Below are positions 1-6,989 of a DNA stretch of 15,878 nt, one piece after another. Source of the stretch: Treponema sp. (GTDB lineage: Bacteria; Spirochaetota; Spirochaetia; Treponematales; Treponemataceae); NCBI GenBank assembly GCA_012799545.1, contig JAAZLA010000179.1, forward strand, positions 1 through 15,878, given 5' to 3'. A program made the position numbers and the translations under genes. The notes under the pieces were generated by a model. That model saw only the letters and a list, made by a program, of their open reading frames with translations. It made no database searches and had not been told where the DNA came from. Every line of letters starts with the position of its first letter. Positions within the stretch are counted from its first letter, which is position 1.

Positions 1-40
1 ATCCTCCTTTAAACTCGCCATGGATGGCGAGAGGCAACAA
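1..40. repeat. Intergenic repeat element, copy 1
   Basis: This copy starts with ATCCTCCT, continues through TTAAA into the 18-base inverted repeat CTCGCCATGGATGGCGAG (14-31; 8-bp arms around GG), and ends in AGGCAACAA. The same blocks recur at 154-196, where bases 14-40 are matched exactly. Read on the minus strand, the distal end is AGGAGGAT, a strong Shine-Dalgarno-like sequence at the very edge of the window. It could therefore serve a minus-strand gene starting just outside. The function is unknown; the repeat is directly visible. Confidence 0.8.
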
Positions 41-51
41 ATCTTTGACAT

Positions 52-68
52 GTTTTGCAACGCAAAAC
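52..68. repeat. Perfect 7-bp inverted repeat, 3-nt centre
   Basis: GTTTTGC and GCAAAAC are separated by AAC. It lies between the two copies of the intergenic element and is one of three further inverted repeats packed into the spacer. It could form a short hairpin in either transcript or serve as a protein-binding dyad; the sequence does not say which. Confidence 0.65.
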
Positions 69-73
69 TGTCT

Positions 74-105
74 GAATATTTTTTACACGGATGTAAAAAA
101 TATTC
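74..105. repeat. Perfect 14-bp AT-rich hairpin, 4-nt loop
   Basis: The arms at 74-87 and 92-105 are exactly complementary (GAATA, six T, ACA, against its reverse complement) around a CGGA loop. This is the longest perfect inverted repeat noticed in the window. A run of six T in each strand sits inside the stem, so it could act as a weak bidirectional terminator. It lacks the GC-rich stem of a classical intrinsic terminator. Confidence 0.75.
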
Positions 106-118
106 TAGCAAACTTTTA

Positions 119-153
119 AATGAACAGTATAACGTTTTGCCGAACTGTTCATT
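119..153. repeat. Perfect 10-bp inverted repeat, 15-nt loop
   Basis: AATGAACAGT (119-128) pairs exactly with ACTGTTCATT (144-153), and copy 2 of the intergenic element begins directly after it. On the minus strand the right arm follows AGGAGGAT and contains an ATG, giving a 15-codon frame (MNSSAKRY...) with a good Shine-Dalgarno sequence. This is probably fortuitous, but it would place a start codon inside a hairpin. Confidence 0.7.
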
Positions 154-196
154 ATCCTCCTAAAGCTTTCTCGCCATGGATGGCGAGAGGCAACAA
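154..196. repeat. Intergenic repeat element, copy 2
   Basis: ATCCTCCT, then AAAGCTTT, then the palindrome CTCGCCATGGATGGCGAG (170-187) and AGGCAACAA. It lies in the same orientation as copy 1, about 156 bases away. Copies differ only in the linker between the Shine-Dalgarno-like block and the palindrome (5 versus 8 nt). The identical 27-nt core with a divergent linker suggests a dispersed intergenic element rather than simple tandem slippage. This is inference, since only two copies are in view. Confidence 0.8.
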
Positions 197-202
197 TTAA
201 TG

Positions 203-230
203 TAAGAATACTATACAGTAGCTTTTCTTA
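203..230 (-). terminator. Possible weak hairpin terminator of the TPR gene
   Basis: TAAGAA (203-208) pairs with TTCTTA (225-230), and inside it TACT (209-212) pairs with AGTA (217-220), leaving a four-base bulge. The structure overlaps the stop codon of the minus-strand TPR gene. It is AT-rich and has no clear T-run after it, so assignment as a terminator is tentative. Confidence 0.25.
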
Positions 231-1964
231 TTCTGCAAGTAAAATATCGAGTTCTTTATTGCGTTCTAAAAGTATTTTACTATTTGTATTGAGCGAAACT
301 GCTTGTTTCAAATAATACTGTGCTTTGCGGTATTCTTTTTGTTGAAAATAATAATTATACAGGGAAAAAAGGGCATCGGCATTTCGCGGATTTGCTGTTA
401 AACTAAAACGCAAATCATTAAGCCTCGCCTCATCAGAAGATGCTAACTTACTTCTCTCAAAATATAAGGCAGACTTAGTTCTCGTATTTGTTACTTTTCC
501 CAGGTTTGTTTCAATTAAAGAGCGGGCGCTTGTCTCAGCTTTTTCAGCAATTAAAATACGAATATTACAAAGCAGGCTCTCTTCATTTTCACCAGTAAGC
601 TCCTGCAGAAAATCATAGGCTTCTCTCGCTTCAGAAACCTTATTGAGGGCAAGGCAGATTTTGATCTGATTCAATAAAACATGTGGATCTTTTTTTGCTT
701 GTGCATAGAGCCTGCTATTTGCGGTATAGGCATCTTGCCATTGCTCTTGCAAGATAAACTCGTCAACACGAATTGCTATCGCTTCAGAATTTTGTGGCTC
801 TTTTGCGAGAATGCGGTCGAGAAGCTCTTCTAAGCTAAAGTCAGCAACTTTTTGTCCCAATTGTGCGGAAATTGAGGCAGCAATGAGCAAGAGTTCTAAG
901 TCGTCTGGATAGAGGCGAAGTGCTTCTTGCAAAGTACTTGCTGCAGCCGTCGGGTTTTTATTCCAATCTCTTTGTAAAAGCGCCTTCAATTCAAGGTATT
1001 CTCTCGCTGTCTTATCGGTTTTTGCATACAAGTCCAGTAAGGAAGAAGCTTTCATAAATTCTTCCTTTGCCATGAGCACTTTTGCACGAAAAAGAATAAA
1101 TTCGCTATTGTTTGGGTCTCGTTGCAACAATCTCGATATATACATTTCAGCAGCATCATATTTTTTTTCTGAAAACGAATACCGAGCGGCTATCCAAAGT
1201 GCATCGATATTATGATCCTCGTGAGTTAAAATAAGCTCTGCTTTTTGAAAGGCTTCTTTTTCTTTCCCTATTTTAGCAAGAGCCTTCATATAGCGAAGCA
1301 TTGCAGGAATATAGGAAGGATTTTTTTCATGAGCGTTTTTATAACGGGGTATAGCTTCATCAAGAGAAAAACCTTCTTCCAAAAGAATGGCAAAGAGGTA
1401 TTCTGCAAAAAAACTTTCTGGATTAAGACTCAGTGCCCTTTCTAAAGCAAGGCGAGCTTCTTCATAATAATTATGTACTGAAGGGGCGGTTATTAAGACA
1501 AGCGATGGGAGAGAAAGGGAAAAAAAATCTTCAGTTCCTGAATTAAAATCATAAATCCCTCTTTTCGCAGCTGCAATTGTCGCAGCATAAGAATCAAGGT
1601 CTGTACTATCTGTATATAAAGATTCATCTATTTTTTCTTGATATAAAATTGCTTGCAAGGCATAGGCAATTCGTAGCAAGCTTTCTTCATCTTTAGAAAG
1701 TTTTGGCTCCTTTTTTTTTAAACTTACTATCGCTTCTTGCAAATCCCCCGCCCTTGCGTTTTCTATTTTTTGCAATAAACTCGGTTCAATACTTGAAAAC
1801 TTCTTTTTTGAAATACGCGGCGTTGTAATCGCAACAGCTTCCTTTGGTTTTTTTTGCACTTCATCACTTTCTATAAAACTCGTTGACGGTTTTGTTGTCG
1901 CGCATGAGAAAAGTATAAAAATAGACACAAAAATCAAAACAAGAAGTTCCGCCTTTAGCTTCAT
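228..1964 (-). CDS. TPR-repeat lipoprotein
   Basis: The 578-residue product begins with a basic start, a hydrophobic stretch and a lipobox ending FILFSC, so Cys21 is the likely lipidated residue. A Ser/Lys/Thr-rich linker follows (about 22-60). From about residue 164 to the end the sequence is a run of helical tetratricopeptide-type repeats, visible as recurring A..Y..AL.L.P and A...l..ll..dP patterns, for example ALERALSLNPESFFAEYLFA and YYLKQAVSLNTNSK. TPR domains scaffold protein complexes, so this is probably a membrane-tethered periplasmic scaffold; partners are unknown. The ATG overlaps the upstream gene's TGA (ATGA), with GAAGG further upstream, implying translational coupling. A specific function cannot be read from the sequence. 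Confidence 0.88.
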   Translation of the reverse strand: MKLKAELLVLIFVSIFILFSCATTKPSTSFIESDEVQKKPKEAVAITTPRISKKKFSSIEPSLLQKIENARAGDLQEAIVSLKKKEPKLSKDEESLLRIAYALQAILYQEKIDESLYTDSTDLDSYAATIAAAKRGIYDFNSGTEDFFSLSLPSLVLITAPSVHNYYEEARLALERALSLNPESFFAEYLFAILLEEGFSLDEAIPRYKNAHEKNPSYIPAMLRYMKALAKIGKEKEAFQKAELILTHEDHNIDALWIAARYSFSEKKYDAAEMYISRLLQRDPNNSEFILFRAKVLMAKEEFMKASSLLDLYAKTDKTAREYLELKALLQRDWNKNPTAAASTLQEALRLYPDDLELLLIAASISAQLGQKVADFSLEELLDRILAKEPQNSEAIAIRVDEFILQEQWQDAYTANSRLYAQAKKDPHVLLNQIKICLALNKVSEAREAYDFLQELTGENEESLLCNIRILIAEKAETSARSLIETNLGKVTNTRTKSALYFERSKLASSDEARLNDLRFSLTANPRNADALFSLYNYYFQQKEYRKAQYYLKQAVSLNTNSKILLERNKELDILLAE

Positions 1965-2533
1965 TCCACAGGAACCTTCTTTTTATTGATAAAAAACAAA
2001 ACAACCAAAATAATACCCATAACAACAATAAACAAAGGCCACCATTCCACTACAAATTGTGAAAAGGTAAAATTAAAAAGATGCAAGGAAAACAATAAAA
2101 AAACCAAACCAAGGCAAAACAAAAGAACCGCGGGTACGAGAAATTGTTTTAAGATACGGCTTTGTTTATAAAAGTTTGTCACAAAAAGGCAAAACCCTGC
2201 AAATATGAGAACAACTGGCCATAACTGAGAAAAAGCATAGGATATAAGTTCTAAATCGATTAAAATAAACAAAAAACCAATCAATTGAAAAAGTAAACCC
2301 AAAAAGAAAAAGGCTGTTTTTTTTATATGCACGAGTGATAAATAGAAAAAAACGGCACCCAAGCTTACACATGCAAAAGATCGAAAAGCAAAAAAAGCAT
2401 TAGAACAAAGTGGTCGCATACATGTAATAAGCAAGATTCCAAAACATACTAAAATCAAACCAAAGAAAAGTATCATTTTATTCATGGGGCTGACCATAAT
2501 ATTTGCTATTTGAATGTCTTTTTTTTTCTTCAT
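1961..2533 (-). CDS. Polytopic membrane protein with LiaF/DUF5668-like WP motifs
   Basis: I chose the ATG at 2533 (190 aa) because AAAGGA lies 7 nt upstream. The longer frame to 2566 would use TTG without a ribosome site. The protein is nearly all membrane: a short Lys-rich N-terminus and about six hydrophobic segments near residues 20-39, 52-70, 74-93, 103-119, 130-150 and 161-182, then a basic tail. Two segments carry the pattern LWPVVLIFAGFCLF and WWPLFIVVMGIILV, which resembles the paired-helix WP...G motif of the DUF5668/LiaF N-terminal family. That match is by eye only. It is first in a two-gene unit with the TPR lipoprotein, suggesting that the two act together at the membrane. Confidence 0.8.
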   Translation of the reverse strand: MKKKKDIQIANIMVSPMNKMILFFGLILVCFGILLITCMRPLCSNAFFAFRSFACVSLGAVFFYLSLVHIKKTAFFFLGLLFQLIGFLFILIDLELISYAFSQLWPVVLIFAGFCLFVTNFYKQSRILKQFLVPAVLLFCLGLVFLLFSLHLFNFTFSQFVVEWWPLFIVVMGIILVVLFFINKKKVPVE

Positions 2534-2560
2534 CGCAGAGTCCTTTATAACTAGTATCGG

Positions 2561-2590
2561 TTGCAAATCATAACAAGTCTATGATACCAT
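2561..2590 (+). promoter_or_regulatory. Possible promoter for the envelope operon
   Basis: TTGCAA (2561-2566), 18 nt, TACCAT (2585-2590), then only 7 nt to the ATG at 2598. Both boxes match consensus at four of six positions. TATGAT (2580-2585) is a better -10 match but lacks a good -35. Either choice would give a transcript with almost no leader, which fits the absence of a Shine-Dalgarno sequence before this gene. Confidence 0.35.
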
Positions 2591-2597
2591 ACTATCT

Positions 2598-3632
2598 ATG
2601 AATATAACAAATAAAATAGCATGTTTTCTTCTCTCTGTATATGTTTTTACTTTTTTTTCTTGTACAGAACCCAGCTTTTTAGATAAACATCAAAAAGATT
2701 TATTTTCCATACTCAAGGAGCCAAATCTTTCCAATGAAACGACATTTTCTGTCATAAATCAAATCGCTTCTACATATAAAACACAAAAAAAAGAAAGCGA
2801 ACTCATTCTCTTTTTAACAGATTATGTTGAGAAAAACCCTTCAGACCCATACAATGCCTACTGGCTTCTCATGATTGCCCTCTTCTATATGGAAAGTGAT
2901 GCCGAAAAAGTTGCGGAGTATTATTTTGACCGCATCATTCAAAATTACGATGACCTACTCGTAAAAGACAAATCGCTCCATATTATAAGCTTACAAAATC
3001 TCATAAAAATAAGCGATTCTCCTGAAAATAAGGTGAGCTATTACAATACCCTCATATCACAATTTGGCGAGGAGCTCAATATCACAGAACTTTATTTGCG
3101 TATGGCAAAAGAATACGAAGCTATGGGCGATTGGGAATTAGCATTAAAATCCTATGCATCTTTTTTGGAACGCCCCGATGCAACAACGATACAAATCCCC
3201 GGTATATCGGACCCTTACAACACCGCAAAAAAACTTGTGGACTTCAATAATTCACCCAAAAACCAAACCTTTGAAACCCTCGAAGCCCTTGAAACCGCAA
3301 TAAAGCATGCTATTGATACTCGAAACTACAGCCTCCTCGATAGTTACTGCGCAAATGTCAATTTTTTTGCTATGTCATGGAAACAAGATGATAGTGCAGA
3401 CAATGTCGAAAAAAACTTCTCCATGCGCGATTACGGCTTAGGGAATCGTATCTATTATGATAAAAATCTTGATGAATCTTCTAACCCAAATGAGGCCTAT
3501 TTACGAACCACGGGTTGGAGTCGCTATATTTCTACCTGGTATCTTTATTTTAGAAAGATAAATTTCCCGCTTGATCCCGAAATCCATGGACGTTGGGAAT
3601 GGGCTGGTATTTACTTTGGAGAAAAAGTTTAG
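2598..3632 (+). CDS. Lipoprotein with TPR-like helical repeats (TP0622-like by context)
   Basis: The 344-residue product has a lipoprotein signal peptide with Cys22 (FTFFSC) as the probable lipidation site. The middle (about 50-190) reads as paired helices of TPR/SEL1 type, for example ELYLRMAKEYEAMGDWELAL. The C-terminal third is rich in aromatic residues and ends in a Trp-rich stretch (GWSRYISTWYLYF, WEWAGIYFG), with no domain I recognise. No Shine-Dalgarno sequence precedes the ATG. Three bases separate it from the lytic transglycosylase gene, so the two are cotranscribed. The order lipoprotein, transglycosylase, OmpA protein resembles T. pallidum TP0622-TP0624 from memory. A scaffold role in cell-wall remodelling is inferred from context only. 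Confidence 0.82.
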   Translation: MNITNKIACFLLSVYVFTFFSCTEPSFLDKHQKDLFSILKEPNLSNETTFSVINQIASTYKTQKKESELILFLTDYVEKNPSDPYNAYWLLMIALFYMESDAEKVAEYYFDRIIQNYDDLLVKDKSLHIISLQNLIKISDSPENKVSYYNTLISQFGEELNITELYLRMAKEYEAMGDWELALKSYASFLERPDATTIQIPGISDPYNTAKKLVDFNNSPKNQTFETLEALETAIKHAIDTRNYSLLDSYCANVNFFAMSWKQDDSADNVEKNFSMRDYGLGNRIYYDKNLDESSNPNEAYLRTTGWSRYISTWYLYFRKINFPLDPEIHGRWEWAGIYFGEKV

Positions 3633-3635
3633 GCT

Positions 3636-4871
3636 ATGAAAAGATTTTTTCAATATTCTGCTACCCTCCTTCTATTATTCTCACAGATACTCTTTGCTTC
3701 TGAATCTTTAGAACTCAAAGCCATAGACATAGATGTCCCCGAAGAAGAACTGATTAGTTATTATAAAAACCAATACCTCAGCGATTCTGCAAAAAGATGG
3801 CTTGAAGAAATTATGACAAATGCGGCAGAATATCGTCCCTTTATTTTGCAAGAACTCAAGGAACAAGATGCCCCGCTTTGTCTCCAGTATTTGCCCGTTA
3901 TAGAGTCAAACTATAAAATCACTGCCTTGTCAAAATCGGGGGCAAGTGGCCTTTGGCAATTTATGAAAAACAGTATCGCCCCTTTTAATATTCGCGTGAA
4001 TGAGTGGATGGATGAAAGGCGCGACCCTTGGCTTTCCACCCGAGCAGCGATACAAAAGCTCAAAGAAAATTATAGCTACTTTCAGGACTGGCACCTCGCC
4101 CTCGCTGCTTACAATGCTGGACTCGGCGGTATCTCTCGCCTTATGCAAAGCTATAAGACAAACAATTATTGGGACCTTGCCAAAAAAGGGGCTTTGTCAA
4201 CGGAGACAAAACACTATGTACCCAAATTTTTAGCTATTGCTGAAATTCTAGAAAATCATGAGTACTACGGTCTCAACTTTCCAAGTCCTGAGGTAACAGA
4301 ACATAAGTCCCTCGACTTTGTGGAAATCCCCATAAAAAAAGCTGTCTCCCTTCAGATTCTCGCAGAAAAAATAGAAGTGAGTGAAAAAGAGCTCATCTAC
4401 TACAATCCCTCGCTCTACTACGGCATTAGCCCCATGGATACAAGCTATCGTCTACGAGTTTCGCAAGATAGTGCTGAAAAAACACTCGCCCTTCTAAATG
4501 ATGAGTCTTTACCGCTCATTCAATACAGCATGTATAAAATAAAGTCAGGGGATACGCTCTACGCCCTCGCCCTTCACTATGGCGTGAGTGTGGATAGCAT
4601 ACAAAAACTCAACTCTCTTAAGACATCGAAAATTATCATAGGGCAAAATTTACTCATACCAAGCATAAAAAATGTAGGCGAATATGCAGGGTCTAAGCCA
4701 GCTGAGGCAATTGCCTACGACGGAAGCTATGTCGTAAAAAAAGGCGATACCCTTTGGAGTATCTCCCTCGCCTACAATGTCCAAGTTGAACAACTTGCAG
4801 AAGAAAATAATATGCTTGTTTCCGACATTTTACGCGAAGGATTTATCCTAAAAGTGCCGATACGTAACTAG
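3636..4871 (+). CDS. mltD: MltD-type membrane-bound lytic murein transglycosylase, two LysM domains
   Basis: The 411-residue protein has a signal peptide (about 1-21, ending LFAS), a GH23 soluble-lytic-transglycosylase domain (about 60-230) and two LysM modules (about 299-344 and 365-409). Motifs visible include PVIESNY with Glu90 as the expected catalytic acid, SGASGLWQFM, and AYNAG at 158-162. The LysM modules show YKIKSGDTLYALALHYGV and YVVKKGDTLWSISLAYNV. The family cleaves the MurNAc-GlcNAc bond to a 1,6-anhydro product, with LysM binding glycan. The layout matches MltD; in T. pallidum the counterpart was once named DniR. It sits between a lipoprotein and an OmpA protein with gaps of 3 and 9 bases, so it is the central gene of a wall-remodelling operon. 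LysM2 reaches the C-terminus. Confidence 0.93.
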   Translation: MKRFFQYSATLLLLFSQILFASESLELKAIDIDVPEEELISYYKNQYLSDSAKRWLEEIMTNAAEYRPFILQELKEQDAPLCLQYLPVIESNYKITALSKSGASGLWQFMKNSIAPFNIRVNEWMDERRDPWLSTRAAIQKLKENYSYFQDWHLALAAYNAGLGGISRLMQSYKTNNYWDLAKKGALSTETKHYVPKFLAIAEILENHEYYGLNFPSPEVTEHKSLDFVEIPIKKAVSLQILAEKIEVSEKELIYYNPSLYYGISPMDTSYRLRVSQDSAEKTLALLNDESLPLIQYSMYKIKSGDTLYALALHYGVSVDSIQKLNSLKTSKIIIGQNLLIPSIKNVGEYAGSKPAEAIAYDGSYVVKKGDTLWSISLAYNVQVEQLAEENNMLVSDILREGFILKVPIRN

Positions 4872-4880
4872 GGGTATAGT

Positions 4881-6239
4881 ATGGAAGCGTCAACAGCGTC
4901 GAAAAAACGAATAATTTTCGCCACAGCTCTTATTTTTTTTATTTGTCTCAGAAGCATTCCGCTTTTTTCTCAAGCCTATTCTTCCCAAAGCGCGGTAAAC
5001 TGGGCAACTAAAAAATTTAATTCTCGCCTTGAACTTGACTTTTCTCAAGCAGGACTCAAGCATCCTGTGGACAGAGGAAGCGCCGTAGATGCACTGTCCT
5101 CGCGACTTCCCTCTCTTATAAAAGAGCCACTTTTAAGTATAATAGTAGACTCTTCTCGAAGTTTAGGCGACCTTATCTTACTCGACGAATTACGTTTCGA
5201 AGTTCTTACAGAAATTACAAAGACTGCACAAAAATCAGCCGGTGTTTTTATCAATAATGGACAAGATATGGAAATGTACCATACTATTGACTTAGAAGAT
5301 ATCGCAGCACTTCTCATTAAACATAAAACAACTTATACGCAACAAATACCCATTCAAAGCCTTTCTTCTAAACCCTATACAGGCATCCTCATCGATGCGC
5401 GAGGTAGCTTGCCTGTGCAGGGAGAATTTTTGAATGAAAAACTGCATCCAAGTTTATTTCCCAAAATTTGGACAGATGCTATGGAATTGATCTATGAAAA
5501 AAACATGGTTGAGCCAAGCATTGCACTTCGAAAGGGCTTAGTCTCCTATGCCGACCGCATAAACGAAAAAGAATTTGCTGAGCGCATAGGAAATGATCCA
5601 TTGCGCATAAAGGCGCAAAAAGTTTTCGGTGTCTATCGAACCGACCCAGTTATTTCTCGAGACGATGCACTTAAAATTCTCTCTGTTCCACAAAATCTAG
5701 AACTGCTCAAAAACGGAAAAGTAATTATCCTTGTCGATTCTGATTTGCTCTCTCATGCTGTCGTGGCGCCTGAAAAAACAGCTACCTACTATGCTGTTTT
5801 TAAGGAGTTTTTAGAGCTTTCTTATGACAAACGCTTTCCAGATAAAATCGAAGATACCCACAAGGGCATTCAAATAACCTCGCACTTTAATTTTATTGCG
5901 GATTCTCCTGAGCTACTCGCAAATGAAAAAGAACATCTTGATTCAATAGCTCGCCTACTGCAACAGCATGCGCTTTCAAATGAGTACACGATAGAAATAG
6001 AAGGGCATACGGCAAGTGTCGGAAAACCTGAAGGGGAAATGATTTTATCTATTCAAAGGGCTGAAACTATTCTATCAGAATTACAAAACCGTGGTATCGA
6101 TACAAGTTCCTTTAGTTACCGTGGATATGGCGGAACACTTCCCATTGGCGATAATGAAACTGAAGAAGGTCGGGCGGAAAATCGTCGCGTAGAAATCTAC
6201 GTGGTGCCAAAGGCGACCTATATTCAGCGGTCAAATTAA
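4881..6239 (+). CDS. OmpA-domain periplasmic protein (TP0624-like)
   Basis: The 452-residue product has a signal peptide (hydrophobic 11-29, probable cleavage near SQA at 30-32). About 300 residues follow that match no domain I know, then a C-terminal OmpA/Pal-type domain from about 335. The OmpA signature is clear: IEGHTASVG, LSIQRAETI, RGYGGTLPI and EGRAENRRVEI. By alignment to the A. baumannii OmpA pattern, Arg393 is the conserved DAP-binding Arg, but the Asp of GHTD is Ala378. Many spirochaetes use ornithine rather than DAP in peptidoglycan, so altered binding is plausible. A GGGG-type ribosome site lies 6 nt before the ATG. It is third in the operon after the transglycosylase. The architecture agrees with T. 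pallidum Tp0624. Confidence 0.88.
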   Translation: MEASTASKKRIIFATALIFFICLRSIPLFSQAYSSQSAVNWATKKFNSRLELDFSQAGLKHPVDRGSAVDALSSRLPSLIKEPLLSIIVDSSRSLGDLILLDELRFEVLTEITKTAQKSAGVFINNGQDMEMYHTIDLEDIAALLIKHKTTYTQQIPIQSLSSKPYTGILIDARGSLPVQGEFLNEKLHPSLFPKIWTDAMELIYEKNMVEPSIALRKGLVSYADRINEKEFAERIGNDPLRIKAQKVFGVYRTDPVISRDDALKILSVPQNLELLKNGKVIILVDSDLLSHAVVAPEKTATYYAVFKEFLELSYDKRFPDKIEDTHKGIQITSHFNFIADSPELLANEKEHLDSIARLLQQHALSNEYTIEIEGHTASVGKPEGEMILSIQRAETILSELQNRGIDTSSFSYRGYGGTLPIGDNETEEGRAENRRVEIYVVPKATYIQRSN

Positions 6240-6307
6240 CAGTTAGATGTGAAAAACAATAAGACAAGATAGCTGCCAAAGCAAGCTATATTCAAGGGTC
6301 AAATTAA
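6206..6307. repeat. Imperfect direct repeat: duplicated 3' end of the OmpA gene
   Basis: Bases 6206-6239, the last codons and stop of the OmpA gene, recur at 6275-6307 with one deleted base and about four substitutions. Both copies begin GCCAAAG, share TATATTCA and end GGGTCAAATTAA or CGGTCAAATTAA. The offset is 69 bases. The second copy lies in the gap between the convergent OmpA and purN genes. It looks like a decayed duplication or a nearby stop-codon-moving event. No T-rich terminator is visible in this 79-base gap. Confidence 0.7.
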
Positions 6308-6318
6308 GTCAGGCTAAA

Positions 6319-6975
6319 TCAGCCTAAAAGTCGCTCGGCAAGCATTTCTAGGGCTTCAATCATAGCCTCATGTTCAAGGGGAGCGATGCGTTTATACAGG
6401 GTCTCCGCTGTGTCATCTTGTAAAACAGGCACTTTTTTTTGCACGAGAATTTCCCCGGTATCGCAGCCCGAATCGACAAGGTGGACGGTACAGCCCGATT
6501 CCGTTTCTCCACTTGCAAGCACAGCTTCGTGAACATGATGTCCCCACATGCCGACGCCACCAAACTTTGGCAACAAGGCGGGGTGCATATTTATAATGCG
6601 GTTTTCATAGGCTTTTATAATGGGACCAGTGAGCACAGTGAGAAAACCTGCAAGCACAATGAGGTCTATGTCGTTTTTTTTGCAAAGTTCAAAAACAGCA
6701 TTTGAAAGAGCGAGGCGTTTTTCTTCCATGGTTGCCGTTTTGGCTTTTTCGCTGCCAAGAACAGAAACAGGGCTGGTGATTTCGCTTTGTATAGCAAAAC
6801 GCCGAGCGCGCTCGAGGGCATAGGCATCCTTTGTGCTACTGATGACAAGGGAAACTCTAAAGGGAGACTTCTCTCTCGCCCTCTCGCTATCGATTATAGC
6901 TTGTAGGTTTGTTCCGCCCCCTGAAACAAGGACGGCAAGACGCAGCTCTTTATTTTGCATTTTTTCTCTCTTCAT
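6319..6975 (-). CDS. purN: Phosphoribosylglycinamide formyltransferase (GART)
   Basis: The 218-residue enzyme transfers a formyl group from 10-formyl-THF to GAR to give FGAR, in the cytoplasm. It shows the phosphate-binding SGGGTNLQ at 18-25 and the catalytic set Asn129, His131 (NMHPALLP) and an Asp at 172 in DSGCDTGEI. The GGVGMWGHHVHEAV segment after HPALLPKF is longer than in E. coli (five residues more between His and Asp) and is typical of the anaerobe/Bacteroidetes-type branch as I recall it. Length is normal (E. coli 212). The ATG at 6975 lies 14 bases after the purM stop, with a G-rich stretch upstream; Met6 (6960) is an alternative start. Last gene of the purE-F-M-N operon. Confidence 0.95.
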   Translation of the reverse strand: MKREKMQNKELRLAVLVSGGGTNLQAIIDSERAREKSPFRVSLVISSTKDAYALERARRFAIQSEITSPVSVLGSEKAKTATMEEKRLALSNAVFELCKKNDIDLIVLAGFLTVLTGPIIKAYENRIINMHPALLPKFGGVGMWGHHVHEAVLASGETESGCTVHLVDSGCDTGEILVQKKVPVLQDDTAETLYKRIAPLEHEAMIEALEMLAERLLG

Positions 6976-6989
6976 GCCCTGCCCCCACT

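Larger units (their letters stand above)
20..163 (+). other. Small open frame formed by the repeat cluster, doubtful gene
   Basis: An uninterrupted 47-codon frame starts at the ATG inside the first palindrome (MDGERQQIFDM...) and ends at TAA 161-163. It has no Shine-Dalgarno sequence upstream, and its sequence is made almost entirely of inverted repeats (52-68, 74-105, 119-153). It is most likely a chance product of the repeat element. Automated annotation could easily call it a hypothetical protein. I have no evidence that it is translated. Confidence 0.12.

Noticed and set aside
1..230. CRISPR array
   Set aside because: Only two copies of a palindromic block are present, about 156 bases apart, and the sequence between them is itself made of hairpins rather than unique spacers. 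No cas gene is near.
2534..2566. N-terminal extension of the membrane protein to a TTG at 2566
   Set aside because: The extension has no ribosome site, whereas AAAGGA is well placed for the ATG at 2533, which also gives a normal Lys-rich membrane-protein start.
5045..5317. 90-residue minus-strand open frame inside the OmpA-domain gene
   Set aside because: It lies antisense to a well-supported gene, has no recognisable domain, and its composition follows from the codon pattern of the opposite strand.
6269..6289. Hairpin terminator after the OmpA gene (ATAGCT...AGCTAT)
   Set aside because: Only six base pairs with a nine-base loop and no T-run follow; it also overlaps the duplicated block, which explains the sequence better.
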